From assembly GCA_030679915.1 (NCBI GenBank), contig JAUXRY010000038.1, positions 1 to 64,000 of the forward strand: 64,000 nt of DNA, written 5' to 3'. Positions 51,313-60,562 of the stretch are shown here, one piece after another. Each line of letters opens with the position of its first letter. The stretch's first letter is position 1. A model generated the notes under the pieces. The model worked only from the letters and a program-made list of their open reading frames with translations. It was not told the origin of the DNA and did no database searches. Position numbers and translations under genes: made by a program. The DNA comes from Thiobacillus sp. GTDB taxonomy: Bacteria > Pseudomonadota > Gammaproteobacteria > Burkholderiales > Thiobacillaceae.

Positions 51313-54300
51313 TCATGGTGCAGGTACTACGGGCACTTGGGGCGTGATGGGTGCCGCGGGAGCTTTATCCGGAGTGGGGGCTTTGATGGGAGCGGGGGGC
51401 TTGGCCGGAGTGGGTACGACCGTAGGAGCTGCGGGCTCAGCAGGCAGAATGTTGGGTACCGGAACCACCACACTGGGTTCGAGATCTTCCGGAAATCCGC
51501 CGCGCGTGGGCGGTTCTTTGGCGGGTGGTGCAGCCTGGCTGGTCGCTCCATCAGGTTTTTCCTTGACCGGTGCGGGCGGTACGGCGGGCGTAAGCGGCGT
51601 TTGCGCAGGCAGTACGATCGCATCGGTTGCAGGCGGAGTCGCAGGTTCAGGCGGCTGCAGGTACAAATGGGGTTGCAGTTGTGGCAGCAGGGTTTTCAGG
51701 ATCTGTGCAGTGAGCGAGCTGGTGAATCCAAACTGCCCGGCCTGCTCGCCCGGAACCAGCGCGGTCAGCGTGCCGAAGTGGCGGTCGCCGAGATAAAACA
51801 CAAATGTGGCGGTGCGGTTGACCACGCGGGATTCGAGTAATTGTCCGCCTTTGCCATAACGCTCGAAACGGTGGTCACCGGTTCCTGTTTTTCCACCAAT
51901 GCTGAGGGGCTTGCCATTGGCGTCCTTGAGGGTGCCAGCAAGGCGTGCGGCGGTTCCGCGTTCGACGACGCGTAATAATGCTTGGCGTACGGTCTGGGCG
52001 ACTTCGACCGGTAACATACGTTCGCCCTTGGCCGGCTTGAGCGACAGTACGGTGTCGTAAGGGGTGTCGGCGGCGAAACGCAAGCCGGTGAGGCTGGTCA
52101 TCGGCGCGCGCACCCCGTCATTGACCAGAATGCTCATCAGCTCGGCCAGTGCTGCGGGGCGGTCCCCCGAGCTGCCGATGGCGGTGGCGTAGGAGGGCGT
52201 GATGTTGTCGAACGGGTAGCCCAAGCGCTTCCAGTCAGTCAACAAGCCGTCGAAGGCCTCGACTTCGAGCAGGCTCTGGATACGGATGTCTTGCGCATTT
52301 TTGCGGCTGGTTTTGAACAACCAGTTGTACACTTCAATGCGTACATCGGCACCCTGATCATATAAAGCCTTGAGCGTGGTTTTGGGCGCTGCGCGCAGGC
52401 TTTTCACCACCCACAGTTCAAGGGGATGGATCTGTGTGACATAACCGCGATCGGCCAGGTCGTAAGCATTCTGCTCATGCGTTTTGTACAGGTATTCGAG
52501 TGTTTTTGGGCTCAACCCGGCACTGGCAGGAATCTGTTTGTGCAGGGCCTCGACATAGGCCTTGTAGTTCGCCCTGGGTTCCAGATAGCGGAACACCGAA
52601 GTAAACCGACGCGGATTGCCCCGCACGCGGGCATACAGGTCCTCCGCCATTTGCGTGGGCGGATTTTTCTTGTGGCGCTGGTAAAAACGGTTGATGAAAA
52701 TGCGCCCTTCCTGGTCAACAAAACGCATCAGATAGGTTTCACGCAGGGGGTTGTTGGCGTCGTCCAGAATGCGTGCGGCCGCACCTGGCGTGGCGCTGGC
52801 ATAGTGGCGCACGATGTCGCGCATGATGCGGATATAGACGAGGTTGACCGAATTCTGGGTCGCCTCCCACACATCCATTGCACGGCTATTATCCTTGGGG
52901 TCGAAGTTGGCAAAGTTGTGCAGGCCGCCCCCGGTGAAAAAGGTCTCTGGCGATGCGGAGTAGCGTCGGCCCATCGCGGCGTTGAGCAGGGCGTCCAGTT
53001 TAATTTTTGGCTGGCTCAATAGGGTGGCGGCTACCCATTGCGACAGCACATTACGCTGCGGCTGCGCTTTCTGGGTGAGCGCTTCAGTGTTGAAGGTACG
53101 GTATTCGTTATACAGGCGCGAAATGATTTCAAGATACGTTACCAGCGTACGCAGCTTGGCCGTTGATCCCAGATCTAGCCGCGTTTGGCTATTGATATCG
53201 AACGGCTGATTGAGGTTGTCGGCCTGGATGCGCAATAAATTGCCTTGCGGCGTTTTTTCATACAGCGTGAAGCTGTAGATCACCTCGCCGAGCGGATTGT
53301 TTGGCTGCAGTAAACGATGCCCGATCAAGCCTGACGCAGCCGCAGCCTCAGGCTTGGCCAGGCTCTGCAGATATTGACTGACGATTTTTTGTGCGGGCTG
53401 GTTGATGGTGGTGTTGACCTGCAGGTCCAGTCGATCGAGATCGTACAGGCGCGGTTCACCCAGCAGCCCGGCTACCTGGATGCGCTGCGCGTTGGTGGCT
53501 TTTTGATCAACGAAGCGCAACGCAGGCGGGTCAATGCGCTTGTCAGTCCCGCGCAGCTTGACCTTTTTGGCGAGCGTGGCGAGTTTGGGCGAAATGAGTT
53601 GTGCGCTGGCCAACAGATCGAGGTGGTCATCCGTCAAGGCATCCAGTGCCTTGCGATTGGATGCCAGGTAATACGAGGGACGGCGTTCCGCCACGATCAG
53701 CGACAGCGCATGTTTGAGCGCGCTGGCATAGGCTGCGTTGTCTGTGCTTTTTTCGGAAGAAAGCGTGCGGTTGATCTCATTGAAGTCCAGCCCGTACCAG
53801 GCCCACAGGCCATCGCCCACGCCATTGACTTCACCAATCCGTGGCGCTGCCGCCAAAGGCACGGTATTGAGATAGGCCATCACGGTTTTGCGCCGCATGG
53901 GCAAGGTGTTGGTGCCATCAAGGTAAGCGCGCAGACTGGCCGTCGCCATCTGGCGCAGCTTGTCGCCCATGCTGCTGGTCAGGCCTTCGGGAGAATGCCG
54001 ATATTTTTCGATCTGCGTTGGCAGGGTACTGCCGCCCGGCACATTGCGGTTGGTGTCGATAAAGCTGATGCCTTTTTCCAGAAGCGCTTGCGCAAGCCGG
54101 TCCCACTCCACTGCTGGGTTGCGAGTCGGGAACTGCTCGGTCAACAGTTCGCGATTTTCGATATACAGCAGGGCATTGACCAGTATGTCGGGAATGTCTT
54201 CAAAGCGGGTATAGGTACGCGTTGGGTGGCGGCTTTGATAGAGCAGCGTGCCATCGCTGTCGAGGAGGCTCAGGCCAGCATTGTCCTTTTCGTGATACGG

Positions 54301-54627
54301 CAGGAACAAGCCGAGATCATCGACCCGCTCCATCTGGATGCTGATTTTGGCTTGTTGGTCAATTTGCCAGCCCGCTTTGTCGAGACGTGTCAGATACGCT
54401 GGCAGCTTGGTGTAGCCGAGGCGCATGTCATAAGGACCTTTACCCGGATAGCGAATCCGGCTGGAAGGTCCGGGATTCATTTTCCAGGTCATTTTCTGCG
54501 CGGTTTTGGCTAGGTATTTTGCTTCGAGTGCCGATGACAGCAGTTCCCAGGCGATGAGACCGACCAGCCCGACGACGAGGAGAAAAACACCTAAACCAAC
54601 CAGCAAACGACGCTTAGTGATGCGCAT
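51313..54627 (-). CDS. Class A penicillin-binding protein, divergent, with proline-rich tail
   Basis: The 1104-residue protein has one N-terminal membrane helix (about 8-30). The GT51 domain has modified motifs: IENRELL (157-160 region) instead of EDxxFxxHxG, and GGSTLPTQ (198-205). The transpeptidase domain has STAK (488-491), SVN and KTGTG (GGKTGTGDHRF). The last ~110 residues are Pro/Ala/Thr-rich, a periplasmic linker-like tail. A cell-wall synthase is likely, but the altered glycosyltransferase motifs leave that activity uncertain. Confidence 0.82.
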   Translation of the reverse strand: MRITKRRLLVGLGVFLLVVGLVGLIAWELLSSALEAKYLAKTAQKMTWKMNPGPSSRIRYPGKGPYDMRLGYTKLPAYLTRLDKAGWQIDQQAKISIQMERVDDLGLFLPYHEKDNAGLSLLDSDGTLLYQSRHPTRTYTRFEDIPDILVNALLYIENRELLTEQFPTRNPAVEWDRLAQALLEKGISFIDTNRNVPGGSTLPTQIEKYRHSPEGLTSSMGDKLRQMATASLRAYLDGTNTLPMRRKTVMAYLNTVPLAAAPRIGEVNGVGDGLWAWYGLDFNEINRTLSSEKSTDNAAYASALKHALSLIVAERRPSYYLASNRKALDALTDDHLDLLASAQLISPKLATLAKKVKLRGTDKRIDPPALRFVDQKATNAQRIQVAGLLGEPRLYDLDRLDLQVNTTINQPAQKIVSQYLQSLAKPEAAAASGLIGHRLLQPNNPLGEVIYSFTLYEKTPQGNLLRIQADNLNQPFDINSQTRLDLGSTAKLRTLVTYLEIISRLYNEYRTFNTEALTQKAQPQRNVLSQWVAATLLSQPKIKLDALLNAAMGRRYSASPETFFTGGGLHNFANFDPKDNSRAMDVWEATQNSVNLVYIRIMRDIVRHYASATPGAAARILDDANNPLRETYLMRFVDQEGRIFINRFYQRHKKNPPTQMAEDLYARVRGNPRRFTSVFRYLEPRANYKAYVEALHKQIPASAGLSPKTLEYLYKTHEQNAYDLADRGYVTQIHPLELWVVKSLRAAPKTTLKALYDQGADVRIEVYNWLFKTSRKNAQDIRIQSLLEVEAFDGLLTDWKRLGYPFDNITPSYATAIGSSGDRPAALAELMSILVNDGVRAPMTSLTGLRFAADTPYDTVLSLKPAKGERMLPVEVAQTVRQALLRVVERGTAARLAGTLKDANGKPLSIGGKTGTGDHRFERYGKGGQLLESRVVNRTATFVFYLGDRHFGTLTALVPGEQAGQFGFTSSLTAQILKTLLPQLQPHLYLQPPEPATPPATDAIVLPAQTPLTPAVPPAPVKEKPDGATSQAAPPAKEPPTRGGFPEDLEPSVVVPVPNILPAEPAAPTVVPTPAKPPAPIKAPTPDKAPAAPITPQVPVVPAP

Positions 54628-54631
54628 GTAT

Positions 54632-55567
54632 TTAGACCCAGTCCCGACCGGTTAAAAAGTCATTGTAGAGCACCGCTTCTGCTGAGCCTGGCTCCGGATG
54701 CCAGTCGTAACGCCATTTCACAATGGGGGGCAACGACATCAGAATGGATTCGGTTCGCCCACCGGATTGCAGCCCGAACAGCGTGCCACGGTCGTAGACC
54801 AGGTTGAACTCAACATAGCGACCGCGGCGGTAAGCCTGGAAATCGCGTTCGCGCTCGCCATAAGAGGTGTCCTTGCGGCGTTCCAGCAAAGGCAAATAAG
54901 CGGTGAGAAAAGCATCCCCGAGTCGTTGCGTCATTCCAAACGCATGATCAAAACCGCCTTCGGAAAAATCGTCGAAAAACACGCCACCGATTCCGCGCGG
55001 TTCGTTGCGATGTTTGAGAAAGAAGTAGCGGTCGCACCATTCTTTGAAGCGCGGGTGTAATTCGGTACCAAATGGATCGAGCGCGGTTTTGCAGCTGGCA
55101 TGAAAATGCCGCGCATCGTCTTCGAATCCATAGTACGGCGTGAGATCCATCCCCCCGCCGAACCACCACACCGGGTCTTCGCCGTCTTTCATGGCAACAA
55201 AACAGCGCACGTTCATGTGCACGGTGGGCGCGTAGGGGTTGCGTGGGTGCAGCACCAGTGACACGCCCATCGCCTCCCAGCGGCGGCCCGCGAGTTCCGG
55301 GCGATGCGCGCTGGCCGACGGCGGCAACTGGTTACCCAGTACATGCGAGAAGTTCACCCCGCCGCGTTCCAGTACCTGGCCTTCTTCGATCAGCCGCGAG
55401 ATGCCGCCGCCGCCTTCGGGGCGTTCCCAGCTATCGGTCCGAAACGGCAGGCCATCGACGGTTTCAAGCGCCGTGACAATACGCGACTGCAATCCGAGTA
55501 GCCAGGTTTTGACTGCACTCGAATCAAAGGGGGTTGTGTCAGGGGTGTGGGCGGGTATCAGGCTCAA
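54632..55567 (-). CDS. hemF: Aerobic coproporphyrinogen III oxidase
   Basis: Oxygen-dependent decarboxylation of coproporphyrinogen III in heme synthesis. The 311-residue protein contains [41 protein letters not shown] and the C-terminal [13 protein letters not shown], all HemF hallmarks. Its presence implies aerobic or microaerobic growth. It is 5 bp from the PBP start on the same strand. Confidence 0.96.
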   Translation of the reverse strand: MSLIPAHTPDTTPFDSSAVKTWLLGLQSRIVTALETVDGLPFRTDSWERPEGGGGISRLIEEGQVLERGGVNFSHVLGNQLPPSASAHRPELAGRRWEAMGVSLVLHPRNPYAPTVHMNVRCFVAMKDGEDPVWWFGGGMDLTPYYGFEDDARHFHASCKTALDPFGTELHPRFKEWCDRYFFLKHRNEPRGIGGVFFDDFSEGGFDHAFGMTQRLGDAFLTAYLPLLERRKDTSYGERERDFQAYRRGRYVEFNLVYDRGTLFGLQSGGRTESILMSLPPIVKWRYDWHPEPGSAEAVLYNDFLTGRDWV

Positions 55568-55654
55568 AGATGCGATCCGGTTACAGGTTCATGCGAGGGA
55601 GTGGGGCCGCCGTGTCTTGTATTCACATTCAATACAGCGGGGTGCGGCGCGTGC

Positions 55655-56932
55655 TCACTTCTTCCGGTCAAGCGCGCGCCAGCCAATATCGCGGCGGAAT
55701 TGCATGCCGTCAAAATGAATGCTGGCGATCGCATCGTAGGCGCGTTTTTGCGCCATGCGTACGCTGTCGCCAAGTGCGGTGACAGCGAGTACGCGGCCAC
55801 CACTTACGATTGTCTGCCCGTTCTCGATGGTGGTACCAGCATGAAATACGTGCAGGTCATCGGTCGCTGCCGGGAGTGCACTGACGACCGCGCCTTTTTT
55901 CGGTGCATCGGGATAGCCCGCTGCAGCCAACACCACGGCGAGCGCCGTGCGGCGATCCCATTCCGCTTCCACCTGGTCAAGCTTGCCATTGATGGCGGCT
56001 TCCAGGATGGTGACGAGATCGGTCTTCAGGCGAATCATGATCGGCTGGGTTTCCGGGTCGCCCATGCGGCAATTGAACTCGAGCACTTTGGGCGCGCCAT
56101 CGGCCCCGATCATGATTCCGGCATACAAAAAACCGGTGAAACGAATGCCGTCAGCTGCCATGCCTTCCACCGTAGGCTGGATGACTTCGCGCATGATGCG
56201 TGCATGCAGCCCGGGCGTGACGACGGGAGCGGGCGAATAGGCTCCCATTCCGCCGGTGTTGGGACCCTGGTCACCGTCCTGCAGGCGCTTGTGGTCCTGG
56301 CTGGAAGCCAGCGCCAGCACATGCTCACCGTCGACCAAGACGATAAAGCTGGCTTCCTCGCCCAACAGGCATTCTTCAATGACCACGCGGTGACCGGCTT
56401 CGCCCAGACTGTTGCCGGCGAGCATGGCATCCACGGCCGCGTGGGCTTCTTCGGCTGTCGTTGCAACGACCACACCCTTGCCCGCAGCCAGGCCGTCGGC
56501 TTTCACCACGATGGGCGCGCCGTGGTGATCAATGTAGGCGTGCGCGGAGACGGCATCGGTGAAGGTGCCGAAAGCCGCCGTCGGGATGCCATGACGCGCC
56601 ATGAACTGCTTGGCGAAATCCTTCGAGCTTTCGAGCTGGGCCGCGGCCTGGGTCGGGCCGAATATTTTCAGCCCAGCGGCGCGGAACGTGTCGACGATAC
56701 CCGCTGCCAACGGCGCTTCTGGCCCCACCACGGTGAATGCGATGTCATCTTCGCGGCGCACAAACTCAATCAGAGAAGGGATGGACGTCAACGGCACATT
56801 GATCAGGCCATCCTGGTTTGCCGTGCCGCCATTGCCAGGCGCGACAAACACCTGCGAGACCCGGGGCGATTGCGCGAGCTTCCAGGCCAGTGCGTGTTCG
56901 CGTCCGCCCGAGCCGATGACAAGGATTTTCAT
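55655..56932 (-). CDS. purD: Phosphoribosylamine-glycine ligase
   Basis: ATP-grasp enzyme of purine synthesis forming glycinamide ribonucleotide. The 425-residue protein has an N-terminal VIGSGGREHALAWKLAQS, an ATP-binding VVKADGLAAGKGVVVA region and EFNCRMGDPETQPIM with metal ligands. It follows purH with a 78-bp gap. Confidence 0.96.
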   Translation of the reverse strand: MKILVIGSGGREHALAWKLAQSPRVSQVFVAPGNGGTANQDGLINVPLTSIPSLIEFVRREDDIAFTVVGPEAPLAAGIVDTFRAAGLKIFGPTQAAAQLESSKDFAKQFMARHGIPTAAFGTFTDAVSAHAYIDHHGAPIVVKADGLAAGKGVVVATTAEEAHAAVDAMLAGNSLGEAGHRVVIEECLLGEEASFIVLVDGEHVLALASSQDHKRLQDGDQGPNTGGMGAYSPAPVVTPGLHARIMREVIQPTVEGMAADGIRFTGFLYAGIMIGADGAPKVLEFNCRMGDPETQPIMIRLKTDLVTILEAAINGKLDQVEAEWDRRTALAVVLAAAGYPDAPKKGAVVSALPAATDDLHVFHAGTTIENGQTIVSGGRVLAVTALGDSVRMAQKRAYDAIASIHFDGMQFRRDIGWRALDRKK

Positions 56933-57010
56933 AGAGAACTAAACCGTATGCGGTTAGAGGCGGGGCAAACACAGAAAAAATGGCATGACTGCGCTCGGCT
57001 CACCTGCTGA

Positions 57011-58588
57011 TTAATGTCGGAAATGTCGGGTGCCGGTGAACACCATGGCGATGCCATGTTCGTTGGCTGCAGCGATCACCTCGTCGTCGCGCATCGAGCC
57101 ACCGGGCTGGATCACGGCCTTGATGCCCGCCGCTGCCGCCTGGTCGATCCCGTCGCGGAAAGGGAAAAAGGCATCGGAGGCCATCACCGATCCGGGTACC
57201 GGCAGGCCAGCGTGTTCGGCTTTGATGGCGGCAATGCGGGCGGAGTTGATGCGACTCATCTGGCCAGCACCGACTCCAACAGTCATGCGGTCCCTGGCGT
57301 AGACAATGGCGTTGGATTTGACGAACTTGGCGACGCGCCAGGCAAACAGCAAATCGTCCATTTCCTGTGCAGTCGGGGTGCGCTGGGTGACAGTCTTGAG
57401 TTCACCGTGCAGCAGCACGTCGGCATCCTGCACCAGCAGGCCACCGGCGACGCGCTTCATGTCCATCTGGGCGACAGCGCCGGACCAGACACCGCATTCA
57501 AGCAGACGTACGTTCTTTTTGGCTGCCACGGCCGCCACCGCTTCGGGGCTGACTTCGGGCGCAATGATGACTTCGACGAACTGACGCTCGACGATGGCCT
57601 GCGCCGTCTCGCCGTCGAGCTTGCCGTTGAAAGCGATGATGCCGCCGAAAGCGGATTCGGGATCGGTCTGGTAAGCGCGGTTATAGGCTTCCAGCAAGTT
57701 TGCGCCGTAGGCTACACCGCAAGGATTGGCATGCTTGACGATGACGCAGGCGGGTGCACTGTCGAACAGCTTGACGCATTCCAGCGCGGCATCGGTGTCG
57801 GCGATGTTGTTGTAGGAAAGTTCTTTGCCTTGTAGTTGGCGCGAAGTCGCGATGGTGCCGGCAGGGGCATGGGCTTCAACGTAAAAGGCGCCAGCCTGAT
57901 GCGGGTTTTCGCCATAGCGACAGATTTGCGCGCGGGAAAACTGCAGCGTCAGCTGTTCGCCGAAGGCTTCACGCTCGCCGGCATCGTTCAGCGCGGTGAG
58001 GTAGTTGCTGATGTGGCCATCATACTGCGCGGTGTGAGTGAAGGCTTTTTTCGCCAGGCCAAAGCGGGTGGCGTCGGTTAGCGCGCCGTTGTGGGCCTGC
58101 ATTTCCGTAACCAGCCCCGGATAGTCGGCGGGGTCAGTGACGATGGCGACGTGGTGGTAATTCTTGGCTGACGAACGAACCATCGCCGGGCCGCCAATAT
58201 CGATATTTTCGATTGCTTCATCCAGCGTATGTGGCTTGGAAACGGTGGCCACAAACGGGTACAGGTTCACGCACACCAGATCAATGTAGGGGATGCCGTG
58301 TTCGGCCATGGTGGCAGCATGCTCGGGCAGGTCGCGCCGCGCCAGGATGCCGCCATGCACCTTGGGATGCAGCGTCTTGACCCGGCCATCGAGCATTTCG
58401 GGGAAGCCGGTGTATTCGCTTACATCGATGATGGTCAGGCCTGCATCACGCAGTGCTTTGGAGGTGCCACCCGTGGACAACAGTTCGACGCCTGCTTTGG
58501 CAAGTGCGCGGGCGAAATCGACCAGGCCGGTTTTGTCCGATACGGAAAGCAGGGCGCGCTGTATTTTTGTGGTTGTAGCAGTCGTCAT
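57011..58588 (-). CDS. purH: Bifunctional AICAR transformylase/IMP cyclohydrolase
   Basis: Catalyses the last two steps of IMP synthesis. The start at 58588 gives 525 residues, the standard length; an upstream in-frame region overlaps fis. IMP cyclohydrolase part: [25 protein letters not shown]. Transformylase part: [11 protein letters not shown] with catalytic Lys-His, and [16 protein letters not shown]. Eight bases follow the fis stop. Confidence 0.96.
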   Translation of the reverse strand: MTTATTTKIQRALLSVSDKTGLVDFARALAKAGVELLSTGGTSKALRDAGLTIIDVSEYTGFPEMLDGRVKTLHPKVHGGILARRDLPEHAATMAEHGIPYIDLVCVNLYPFVATVSKPHTLDEAIENIDIGGPAMVRSSAKNYHHVAIVTDPADYPGLVTEMQAHNGALTDATRFGLAKKAFTHTAQYDGHISNYLTALNDAGEREAFGEQLTLQFSRAQICRYGENPHQAGAFYVEAHAPAGTIATSRQLQGKELSYNNIADTDAALECVKLFDSAPACVIVKHANPCGVAYGANLLEAYNRAYQTDPESAFGGIIAFNGKLDGETAQAIVERQFVEVIIAPEVSPEAVAAVAAKKNVRLLECGVWSGAVAQMDMKRVAGGLLVQDADVLLHGELKTVTQRTPTAQEMDDLLFAWRVAKFVKSNAIVYARDRMTVGVGAGQMSRINSARIAAIKAEHAGLPVPGSVMASDAFFPFRDGIDQAAAAGIKAVIQPGGSMRDDEVIAAANEHGIAMVFTGTRHFRH

Positions 58589-58595
58589 GTTGGCT

Positions 58596-58835
58596 TTAGT
58601 CAGAGAGTCCATGCTCGCGCATTTTTTTGCGCAGGGTGTTGCGGTTGATGCCGAGCATGTCGGCTGCGCGCGTCTGATTCCCTTCCGCGCGGTCCAGGAT
58701 ATAGGCAAGCAGAGGCTTTTCCACTGCACTCAATACCATGCCATAGATTTCGCTCGGTGTTTCACCATCGAGATCCTTGAAATAGCGATTGAGTGATCGC
58801 CGCATGCAGGCGGCAATCTCGTTTTCTTCTATCAT
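58596..58835 (-). CDS. fis: Fis family DNA-binding protein
   Basis: The 79-residue protein has an N-terminal helical part and a C-terminal HTH ([30 protein letters not shown], about 47-76), the Fis signature. It organises DNA and regulates growth-phase genes, and aids site-specific recombination in some systems. It lies 24 bp after dusB, the conserved dusB-fis arrangement. Confidence 0.93.
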   Translation of the reverse strand: MIEENEIAACMRRSLNRYFKDLDGETPSEIYGMVLSAVEKPLLAYILDRAEGNQTRAADMLGINRNTLRKKMREHGLSD

Positions 58836-58859
58836 TGAAGTTCCCCTTGTTGCCGCAAG

Positions 58860-59924
58860 TTATGCCGCTAGCCGTGAGGCCACCGGCAGGTCTTGCGTAT
58901 TGTTGTTTTCGTCGTTGTTTTCGTAGCGTAACCGGTTGTCCGCCCGTGCCGCCAAAGCAAAATATTCGTTCACAACATTGAGTTGATCAGACACTGAGTC
59001 GAGCCGGTTCATAGTGTGGCGGAAAGCGCTGCTCCCCACCAGTCCACGCGTGTACCAGGAGATGTGTTTGCGCGCCACACGTACCCCGGCGACATCACCA
59101 TAAAATGCATGCAGATCGTGGATGTGTTCGAGCAGCACGGCGTGAATTTCAGACACTTCGGGTTGCGGCAAGTGGGTGCCGGTATTCAGGAAATGTTCAA
59201 TCTCACGAAATATCCACGGCCGGCCTTGTGCAGCACGACCGATCATGACCGCGTCCGCGCCGGTATAGGCCAACACAAACTGTGCTTTTTCGGGTGTAGT
59301 GATGTCGCCGTTGGCAATGACGGGAATGCGCGCCGCCGCCTTGACTGCGCGAATGGTGTCGTATTCGGCGTCACCGGTATAGGCGCAGGCACGGGTGCGG
59401 CCGTGCATCGCCAGCGCTTGCACACCGGCATTTTCGGCAATATTGAGAATGCTTAATGCGTTGCGATGTTCACGGTCCCAGCCGGTGCGAATTTTCAGCG
59501 TCACGGGGACTTCTGGAACGGCTTTTACGACTGCGTCCAGAATCCGTGCAACCAATATTTCGTCCTGTAGCAACGCCGAACCTGCCATCACGTTGCAGAT
59601 TTTTTTGGCCGGGCAGCCCATGTTGATATCGATAATTTGCGCGCCTCGGTCAACGTTGTGACGCGCGGCTTCGGCCATCATGGCGGGGTCGGCGCCAGCA
59701 ATCTGCACACTGATCGGATCGACCTCGCCTTCGTGGTTGGCGCGACGTGCGGTTTTGGCCGAGCCGTACAGCAGCGAGTTCGAGGTCACCATCTCAGATA
59801 CGGCCATGCCCGCGCCCAGCTTTTTGCAAAGCTGACGGAAAGGCCGGTCGGTTACCCCGGCCATGGGGGCAACAATCAGGCGATTCTTGAGGAGGTGGTT
59901 GCCGATGCGCATAAGCGTTGGCAT
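58860..59924 (-). CDS. dusB: tRNA-dihydrouridine synthase B
   Basis: FMN-dependent reduction of specific tRNA uridines. The start at 59924 (MPTLMRIGNH) follows AGGGG; a codon 27 bp further upstream is in frame but has weaker context. The 354-residue product shows APMAGVTDRPFRQL, INMGCPAKKICN with the catalytic Cys, KIRTGWD and GRAAQGRPWIF. Its operon partner is fis. Confidence 0.94.
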   Translation of the reverse strand: MPTLMRIGNHLLKNRLIVAPMAGVTDRPFRQLCKKLGAGMAVSEMVTSNSLLYGSAKTARRANHEGEVDPISVQIAGADPAMMAEAARHNVDRGAQIIDINMGCPAKKICNVMAGSALLQDEILVARILDAVVKAVPEVPVTLKIRTGWDREHRNALSILNIAENAGVQALAMHGRTRACAYTGDAEYDTIRAVKAAARIPVIANGDITTPEKAQFVLAYTGADAVMIGRAAQGRPWIFREIEHFLNTGTHLPQPEVSEIHAVLLEHIHDLHAFYGDVAGVRVARKHISWYTRGLVGSSAFRHTMNRLDSVSDQLNVVNEYFALAARADNRLRYENNDENNNTQDLPVASRLAA

Positions 59925-60043
59925 TTTACCCCTGTCGCGGGCCTCGTCCAAGCGGATCAGACTTTACATTTCTTTATTCGAGTAAGCCGTTCAGCCAACT
60001 AGTATGAGCGTCGCAGTACTTCATCAATAAACAGGGGAAAAGC

Positions 60044-60466
60044 ATGAATTTTGTCACCGAATTCAAGGAATTTGCGGTCAAGGGCAACGCGATGGATCTG
60101 GCGGTGGGTGTCATCATCGGGGCTGCGTTTGGCAAGATTGTTGACTCGATTGTCAAAGACCTGATCATGCCCGTCGTTGGCGCCGTGTTTGGCGGTTTTG
60201 ACTTCTCCAATCTGTTTATTGCCCTGAGCACGGTGCCGGAAGGCGTTGAAAATACGCTTGCGGCGGTGAGGGAGGCGGGCGTGCCGGTGCTGGCTTACGG
60301 CAACTTCCTGACCATCCTGATCAACTTCCTGATTTTGGCATTCATTGTCTTCATACTCGTTAAACAGCTCAATCGCATGAAGAAAGAAGCGCCGCCCGCC
60401 GCACCTGCCGCCACGCCGGAAGATGTCATGCTGTTACGTGAGATTCGTGACAGCCTGAAGCAGTAA
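60044..60466 (+). CDS. mscL: Large-conductance mechanosensitive channel MscL
   Basis: Pentameric safety valve against hypo-osmotic shock. The 140-residue protein has an N-terminal amphipathic helix [33 protein letters not shown] (TM1 about 15-45) and TM2 at about 82-106, then a charged C-terminal bundle. Ribosome site AGGGG. Divergent from dusB, and followed by a terminator. Confidence 0.95.
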   Translation: MNFVTEFKEFAVKGNAMDLAVGVIIGAAFGKIVDSIVKDLIMPVVGAVFGGFDFSNLFIALSTVPEGVENTLAAVREAGVPVLAYGNFLTILINFLILAFIVFILVKQLNRMKKEAPPAAPAATPEDVMLLREIRDSLKQ

Positions 60467-60507
60467 GCGAGGATAGATCGAGGACCCGATGAATGGGTCC
60501 GTGACAG

Positions 60508-60539
60508 AAAAAAGGCGGGCTGCGAGGCCCGCCTTTTTT
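60508..60539. terminator. Bidirectional terminator between mscL and polA
   Basis: Stem AAAAAAGGCGGGC/GCCCGCCTTTTTT (60508-60520 with 60527-60539), with A and T tracts on the two sides. It serves the convergent mscL and polA genes. Confidence 0.88.
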
Positions 60540-60562
60540 ATGGGTTTATCACGGCTTGTGGA

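Noticed and set aside
55547-57010. 487-aa plus-strand ORF across purD
   Set aside because: Shadow of purD in a high-GC region.
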